Shown here: in pieces, positions 49,648 through 54,047 of the stretch
Position numbering within the stretch: position 1 is the stretch's first letter
Layout of the letters: every line of letters starts with the position of its first letter
Source of the DNA: Natrialba aegyptia DSM 13077
GTDB taxonomy: Archaea; Halobacteriota; Halobacteria; Halobacteriales; Natrialbaceae
Assembly (NCBI RefSeq): GCF_000337535.1
Contig: NZ_AOIP01000015.1
Span: forward strand, 97,064-151,110
DNA: 54,047 nt
Reading direction: 5' to 3'
Program-made: the position numbers and the translations under genes
The notes under the pieces: model-generated
What the model was told of the DNA's origin: nothing
What the model saw: the letters and a program-made list of their open reading frames with translations, nothing else
The model's database searches: none

Positions 49648-51555
49648 CTATCCGGATCGTCTCTCGTCGCGGTCTTCGTCCCGCTCGCCGACAGGGTCCC
49701 GTTCGTGGACGTGGCGTCGGTTGCTCATATCACTGGTTGCGTCTCGATCACCGCTCGCGCTTCTTCCGCGCTCCTCGTCGTTCCCGCGCGATTCCCGGTC
49801 CGACGTGTCGGTCCAGTGCCCTCGCTCCGATCGGTGCCCCGCCTGCCGGTACTGGAGCCCGCCGCCGGACCGATTCTGCGGCGCAGTTCCCGTCTCCGAT
49901 CCCGAGCGATCGCCCTCGTCGAGCGAGCGCGCGTCTCGTCTCCTGGTTCGACGGTCACGTTGACTGCGCTGTGGATGTGGCCGCCGCTGCGGATCGGACG
50001 TTGCCGCCGGTTCGCGCCGAGATCGCCGTTCCGCCGGCGGTTCCCGGGACTGACGCTGTTCTCGGCGCTGTCCTTTCGCCTGTCTCTGTCCTCGGGTGCG
50101 TTCCTGACGCCCTTCCCGATCGCTCCCTCGCTCCGGCACTCGATCCGATTCCCGCTCCGACTCTCGATTCGGCAGTCGACGAGTTCGGCCTGGCTCCTGA
50201 CTGTGCCGTTCCGCTCCTTGGTGCTGGCGCTCGTCGCCACCGCCCCGCGGCTCCGGCTCGGACTGCCGGCGCTCGTCACCTTTTCGCCGCGGTTCCGGCT
50301 CGGGCTGCCGCCGAGATGTCGACTCCCGGAACCCCTGGCTACGCTGGTGCCGGCCCGCCGTCGCCTGCCCTTGGCGGGGTCCCTGTTCCCTCCGGCGAGT
50401 ATTCTGCGTGCGATTTCCCTGCAGTCTGTCGTCGGGGGCACCCGGCTGCTCTCGCCGCGTCATCGACCGGGTGCGCTCCCGTCGGTCCGGTTCCGGATTT
50501 GGGGGCTGTCGTCGGTGCTCCGGTGCCTGTTCCTGTGGCTGTGCACGATGCGATCGGCTCGACTCACCCGTACTGAACTCGGGTTGGGCTCGGTGGCTGC
50601 GACGCTGAGGGGGGTCATCGTGTCCGCCGACACGTCGCTGTTGCGGTTCGGGTTGGGGGTGGTGACTCCGCTGGTGCTGTGACTCGGGTTGTCGGCGCTG
50701 ATCGCGCCGTTGGGAGTCCCGCCGATCGACCCCTCGCTCGCGGCGAACTCGTTCTCGACCGCCTTCGCGGGATCGGTTCGGCTGTCGGGCCTCACCGCCG
50801 TATTCGAGCGATCCTGCGTCTTGTACGTTCGTTTCGAACGGACTGTGCTGATCCGGCTGTCGAGATTGGCCGTGCTGGGCCGATCGGCCCGCCGGTTCCG
50901 GTCGACGACTCGGCTCGTTCTCGGGCATCCGCCGCTGTCGTTGTTGCTGCGACGGCTGTTGTCTGGTCTGGCGTCGTCCGCGTGAATTGTCTCGGTCCCA
51001 CTGTTCCGACTGCCTCGAGTGCTGTGGTTGGTGAGCTGGCTGCTGGCGTGACTGCTGGGATCGCCGTTGCTGTGATCGCCGCCGAGGTTGCCGCTGCCGC
51101 GTGGTCTTTCGAGGGCGTTCCTGTCGTCGATCTTCTCGCCGGCCGCGGTCAGTCTCTCCTCGCCGATCGTGGCGCGCTTCACCGCCGTACTCGAGCGAAT
51201 CTGCGTCGTGAATATCCGTTTCGAACCCACGTCGATGGTCGCTCCGGGTGCGAGAGCGGTTGCGGTCCGAATCCGACGACCGGCTTCTCCCCCGTTCGTA
51301 CTGCCGAATATCGCCGCGAGGGCGTCGTTCTCCGAACTGTCCTCGGTCCCGTTGATCACGTCGGTTCGACGACTGATGTCGCTCGTCATCCTGGGGCCGC
51401 TGGCTCCGTTCTCCCCGCGATTGAAGGTCCCGTACCTGGCGTTGGTACTCCTCACGGGTCTCCTCGCGGGCTGGACGCTCGTCTCGGTCCGTGGTCGGTC
51501 GCTCCTGTTCGCGTTCGTTCGTCCGTCGGTGTCGGCGTTCGTTACGGTCGTCCAT
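49648..51555 (-). CDS. Long basic low-complexity protein (Arg/Gln/Glu-rich), doubtful
   Basis: A 635-codon frame rich in Arg, Gln, Glu, Ser and Pro with almost no hydrophobic residues, so it would be disordered. One ordered-looking motif occurs twice, at 111-128 and 240-257: FETxxxDAxSLEYGGEAR. Such conservation within low complexity argues that this frame is translated. Against it, haloarchaeal proteins are normally acidic, codon third positions are less GC-rich here, and other frames are also open. It could be an RNA- or DNA-associated disordered protein. No family is recognised. Confidence 0.5.
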   Translation of the reverse strand: MDDRNERRHRRTNEREQERPTTDRDERPAREETREEYQRQVRDLQSRGERSQRPQDDERHQSSNRRDQRDRGQFGERRPRGDIRQYERGRSRSSDSDRNRSRTRSDHRRGFETDIHDADSLEYGGEARHDRRGETDRGRREDRRQERPRKTTRQRQPRRRSQQRRSQQSRQQPAHQPQHSRQSEQWDRDNSRGRRQTRQQPSQQQRQRRMPENEPSRRPEPAGRSAQHGQSRQPDQHSPFETNVQDAGSLEYGGEARQPNRSREGGRERVRRERGVDRRDSQRRDQRRQPESQHQRSHHPQPEPQQRRVGGHDDPPQRRSHRAQPEFSTGESSRSHRAQPQEQAPEHRRQPPNPEPDRRERTRSMTRREQPGAPDDRLQGNRTQNTRRREQGPRQGQATAGRHQRSQGFRESTSRRQPEPEPRRKGDERRQSEPEPRGGGDERQHQGAERHSQEPGRTRRLPNRESERESDRVPERGSDREGRQERTRGQRQAKGQRREQRQSREPPAERRSRREPAATSDPQRRPHPQRSQRDRRTRRRDARSLDEGDRSGSETGTAPQNRSGGGLQYRQAGHRSERGHWTDTSDRESRGNDEERGRSASGDRDATSDMSNRRHVHERDPVGERDEDRDERRSG

Positions 51556-51784
51556 GGTTTATCGTGTGAAATGAGACTGAATTTCGGTCGTCCGCCACCG
51601 TGCGACGCATGTCCGCCGACTGCAGTCCGTCCGACGGCGGTGCTAGGCAGATCGTGCAGATAAATCCTGAGCGTGCGTAAGCGTGCATCTCACCTCTCGG
51701 CTCGATAACCCGCTAACGGCTCCCGCTCGAAGCCCAGACGGGCCGTTCCGCTATCGTTTTCCGCCATCCTCGAGTGGATCACGT

Positions 51785-52774
51785 ATGGACAGCGCACTCG
51801 TCATCGGTGGGACGCGCTTTATCGGCCGACAGCTCGTATCCGACCTGCTCGACCACGGCTACGACGTGACGCTCCTCAATCGTGGCACGCACGAAAATCC
51901 CTTCGCCGACGAGGACCGCGTCGATCACATCGAAGGCGACCGGACGAACGACTCCGCGCTCGAGGCCGCGGCCATGACCGCCGATCCGGACGCCGTCTTC
52001 GACTGCGTCGCCTACCAGCCGAGAGACGTGCAGGCGGCGACGCGAATTTTCGCGGACTGTGGGGCCTACGTCTACATTTCGAGCGGTGCGGCCTACGGCC
52101 GCGAGGACATTCCCAAGCGAGAAGGCGAGACGCCGCTCGAGTCCTGCACGCCCGAGGAGGCGACCGACGACACCATGGAAACCTACGGCAAGCGCAAAGC
52201 GGAGGGTGATCGTGCGATCGCAGCCGCCGCCGAGCGCGGCGTAAACGCCATGTCCGTTCGGCCCTGCGTCGTGTACGGTCCACACGACTACACCGCACGC
52301 CTCGACTTCTGGATCGACCGCGTGAACCGCTTCGACCGCATTCTCATCCCGGGGGACGGCACCAACGTCTGGCACCGCGCCTACGTCGACGACGTTGCCA
52401 GCGCACTCCGACTCGTCGCCGAACGCGGCGCGGCCGGCGAGGCGTACAACGTCGGCGACCGCCGCCTCGTCACGATAGAAGAGATGATCGATCTGATCGC
52501 CGACGCGCTGGAGACGACCGTCGACGTCGTCCACGCCGGCCCGCGCGAACTCGCCGCCGCCGAGATCGAACTCGCCGACTATCCGCTCTATCGCGAGTAC
52601 CCGCACATCCTCTCGACGGCGAAGCTCGCCGAACTCGGCTGGGAGTCGACACCCCTCGAAACGGCGATGGACCAGTCCGTCGAGGACCACCTCGCAAGCG
52701 ACCGGACGGGACGCGAGAACGGGCCGGGCCGCGACGCCGAAGCGCGAGTTCTAGAAATTCTCGACACGGTCTGA
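51785..52774 (+). CDS. NAD-dependent epimerase/dehydratase (extended SDR)
   Basis: A 329-residue extended short-chain dehydrogenase. The start MDSALVIGGTRFIGRQLV gives the Rossmann GGTRFIG motif right at the N-terminus; residues upstream of this ATG are not homologous. The YGKRKAE segment (residues 139-145) supplies the catalytic Tyr-x3-Lys, and YISSGAAYG the serine. VRPCVVYGPHDYTARLDFWI and NVGDRRLVTIEEM are also conserved. It resembles plant CSP41-like and nucleotide-sugar epimerases. The substrate, probably a nucleotide sugar, is unknown. Confidence 0.87.
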   Translation: MDSALVIGGTRFIGRQLVSDLLDHGYDVTLLNRGTHENPFADEDRVDHIEGDRTNDSALEAAAMTADPDAVFDCVAYQPRDVQAATRIFADCGAYVYISSGAAYGREDIPKREGETPLESCTPEEATDDTMETYGKRKAEGDRAIAAAAERGVNAMSVRPCVVYGPHDYTARLDFWIDRVNRFDRILIPGDGTNVWHRAYVDDVASALRLVAERGAAGEAYNVGDRRLVTIEEMIDLIADALETTVDVVHAGPRELAAAEIELADYPLYREYPHILSTAKLAELGWESTPLETAMDQSVEDHLASDRTGRENGPGRDAEARVLEILDTV

Positions 52775-52863
52775 CACTGCCGAGTGCAGTACGGACAGCG
52801 AGACGGATCGGCGGGCGGTCGTGTCGGCTCGCAATTGTCGCGACTGTCGCGGATACCGAGGAC

Positions 52864-52899
52864 GCCACGGATGCCACGGATGTCACGGATGTCAAGGAA
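52864..52899 (+). repeat. 9-bp tandem repeat upstream of egsA
   Basis: Four units of nine bases: GCCACGGAT twice, then GTCACGGAT and the diverged GTCAAGGAA. Weaker related units extend back to about 52846. The array ends about 10 bases before CGTATATC, a TATA-like element, and 36 bases before the egsA ATG. It could be a regulator-binding array or simple slippage. Confidence 0.6.
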
Positions 52900-52934
52900 A
52901 AACACGTATATCCCGCGGGTGAATCAGGGCAACT

Positions 52935-53996
52935 ATGTTCGAGAAGTCGACGTGGATTCGCCTGCCGCGAAACGTCGTCGTCGGGCACGGCGTCCGGTCG
53001 TCGGTCGTCGAGGTCGTCGACGAACTCCACCTGCAGGGCAGACCGCTCCTCGTCACGAGTCCGACGCCGCGAGCGGTCGCGGCGGAACCGGTCGCCGCCG
53101 ATTTCGAGGCCGCGGGGATCGATCCCGCGATCGTCACGATCGAGTCCGCGACGTTCGAATCCGTCGAAACCGTCATCGAGGCCGCCGAGGCCGAGGCCGC
53201 CTCCTATCTCATCGGCGTCGGTGGCGGCAAGGCGATCGATATCGCGAAGATGGCGAGCCACCACCTCGATATGGGATTTCTTTCGGTGCCGACGGCGGCG
53301 AGCCACGACGGGATCGTGAGCAATCGCGGCTCGGTCCCGGACGGCGATACGCGCCACAGCGTTGCGGCCGAACCGCCGCTGGCGGTCGTCGCCGACACCG
53401 AGGTCCTGGCCGAAGCCCCCTGGGAGCTAACGACCGCCGGTTGTGCCGACATCATCTCGAACTACACGGCGGTGATGGACTGGCGGCTCGCAAAGCGGCT
53501 CAAGAACGTCGAGTTCTCCGAGTACGGGGCCGCGCTCTCTGAGATGACCGCGGAAATCCTCGTGGACAACGCCGATCACGTCCGGCCCGGGCTCGAAGAA
53601 TCTGCCTGGGTCGTAACGAAGGCGCTCATGTCCTCCGGTGTCGCGATGAGCATCGCCGGCTCCTCGCGGCCGGCGAGCGGGGCCGAACACCTCTTCTCGC
53701 ACCAACTCGACCGACTGGCACCGGAGGCGGCGCTGCACGGCCACCAGGTCGGTGTCGGTTCGATCATGACCGCCTACCTGCACGGCGGCGAACGCGGCAT
53801 CTGGCGGGACATCCGCGACGCCCTCGACAGCATCGACGCGCCGACGACCGCGACTGAACTCGGGCTCGACGACGAAACCGTGCTCGAGGCGCTGACGACG
53901 TGCCACGAGATTCGCGACCGCTATACGATCCTCGGGAACGGAATGGACGAGCGAGCGGCTCGCGAGGGGGCGACGAAAACGGGCGTTATCGACTGA
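52935..53996 (+). CDS. egsA: sn-Glycerol-1-phosphate dehydrogenase
   Basis: A 353-residue enzyme that makes sn-glycerol-1-phosphate from dihydroxyacetone phosphate, setting the stereochemistry of archaeal lipids. The start MFEKSTWIRLPRNVVVGHGV is canonical. The cofactor motif GVGGGKAIDIAK (94-105), PTAASHDGIVSNRGS (119-133, metal and substrate) and the C-terminal metal-binding LHGHQVGVGSIMTAYL are all present. The length is normal for archaeal EgsA. It has its own promoter (TATA-like at about 52907). The remaining 51 bases of the window hold no gene. Confidence 0.96.
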   Translation: MFEKSTWIRLPRNVVVGHGVRSSVVEVVDELHLQGRPLLVTSPTPRAVAAEPVAADFEAAGIDPAIVTIESATFESVETVIEAAEAEAASYLIGVGGGKAIDIAKMASHHLDMGFLSVPTAASHDGIVSNRGSVPDGDTRHSVAAEPPLAVVADTEVLAEAPWELTTAGCADIISNYTAVMDWRLAKRLKNVEFSEYGAALSEMTAEILVDNADHVRPGLEESAWVVTKALMSSGVAMSIAGSSRPASGAEHLFSHQLDRLAPEAALHGHQVGVGSIMTAYLHGGERGIWRDIRDALDSIDAPTTATELGLDDETVLEALTTCHEIRDRYTILGNGMDERAAREGATKTGVID

Positions 53997-54047
53997 AAAC
54001 GAAGCGGGCCGTCCTACCCGAGATCGGCGCGTCGGAACCGCCAGATC

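Noticed and set aside
50460-51455. Alternative minus-strand frame of 331 codons in the low-complexity region
   Set aside because: It lacks the duplicated SLEYGGEAR motif and looks like a frame-shifted reading of the 635-codon frame.

Overview
The window is a high-GC haloarchaeal chromosome segment, most likely from the Natrialbales (Natrinema/Haloterrigena-like). Its proteins are acidic and most genes use GC-ending codons. The host genes are archaeal: glycerol-1-phosphate dehydrogenase for archaeal lipids, TruD, Pth2, KEOPS Pcc1, ribosomal proteins eS1 and S15, a ThiN-type regulator and Tat-exported proteins. The first 18 bases are a transposase (Nextera-type) adapter, so position 1 is a contig end and the first gene is cut there.

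Left flank (19-9592): a truncated methyltransferase, a thiamine regulator, dCTP deaminase, a DsbA-like lipoprotein, Pth2, a DUF7344 protein, TruD, and a minus-strand cluster rps15 - recJ-like - pcc1 - rps3ae. It ends in an intact tRNA-Ala(GGC).

Provirus (about 9580-31024, 21.4 kb): it is bounded by a 13-bp direct repeat of the tRNA-Ala 3' end (attL 9580-9592, attR 31012-31024), with a tyrosine integrase next to attL. The left arm is a minus-strand operon (integrase, DNA methyltransferase-like protein, zinc-finger protein, PadR regulator, unknown) that diverges from two phiH1-repressor-like genes across a palindrome-bearing switch region. Next comes an AT-rich cargo block (13.4-19.1 kb) with a PD-(D/E)XK protein, a second truncated tyrosine recombinase, a KwaA/KwaB (Kiwa-like) pair and an SRA-HNH type IV restriction enzyme. 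The plus-strand structural module (19.5-29.8 kb) has a packaging ATPase, a small membrane protein, two adjacent capsid candidates, a glycine-repeat membrane protein, and penton- and spike-like genes. This resembles the Halopanivirales (SH1/SNJ1-like, two single-jelly-roll capsid proteins). An AT-rich membrane-protein gene on the opposite strand interrupts the module. The right arm is a four-gene, translationally coupled minus-strand operon, two members of which are only about 40 codons long.

Right flank (31025-54047): a membrane protein; a same-strand run of ThDP enzyme, MFS transporter, class III aminotransferase, OCD-family dehydrogenase and Nudix hydrolase; then a quinone oxidoreductase, a Tat-exported alpha-amylase with a starch-binding domain, ProS, the large glutamate synthase, an AhpD-like protein, a very basic low-complexity ORF, an NAD-dependent epimerase and EgsA.

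The main novelty candidate is a tailless icosahedral haloarchaeal provirus that appears to carry its own defence cargo: Kiwa-like KwaAB, a modification-dependent nuclease and a PD-(D/E)XK protein.
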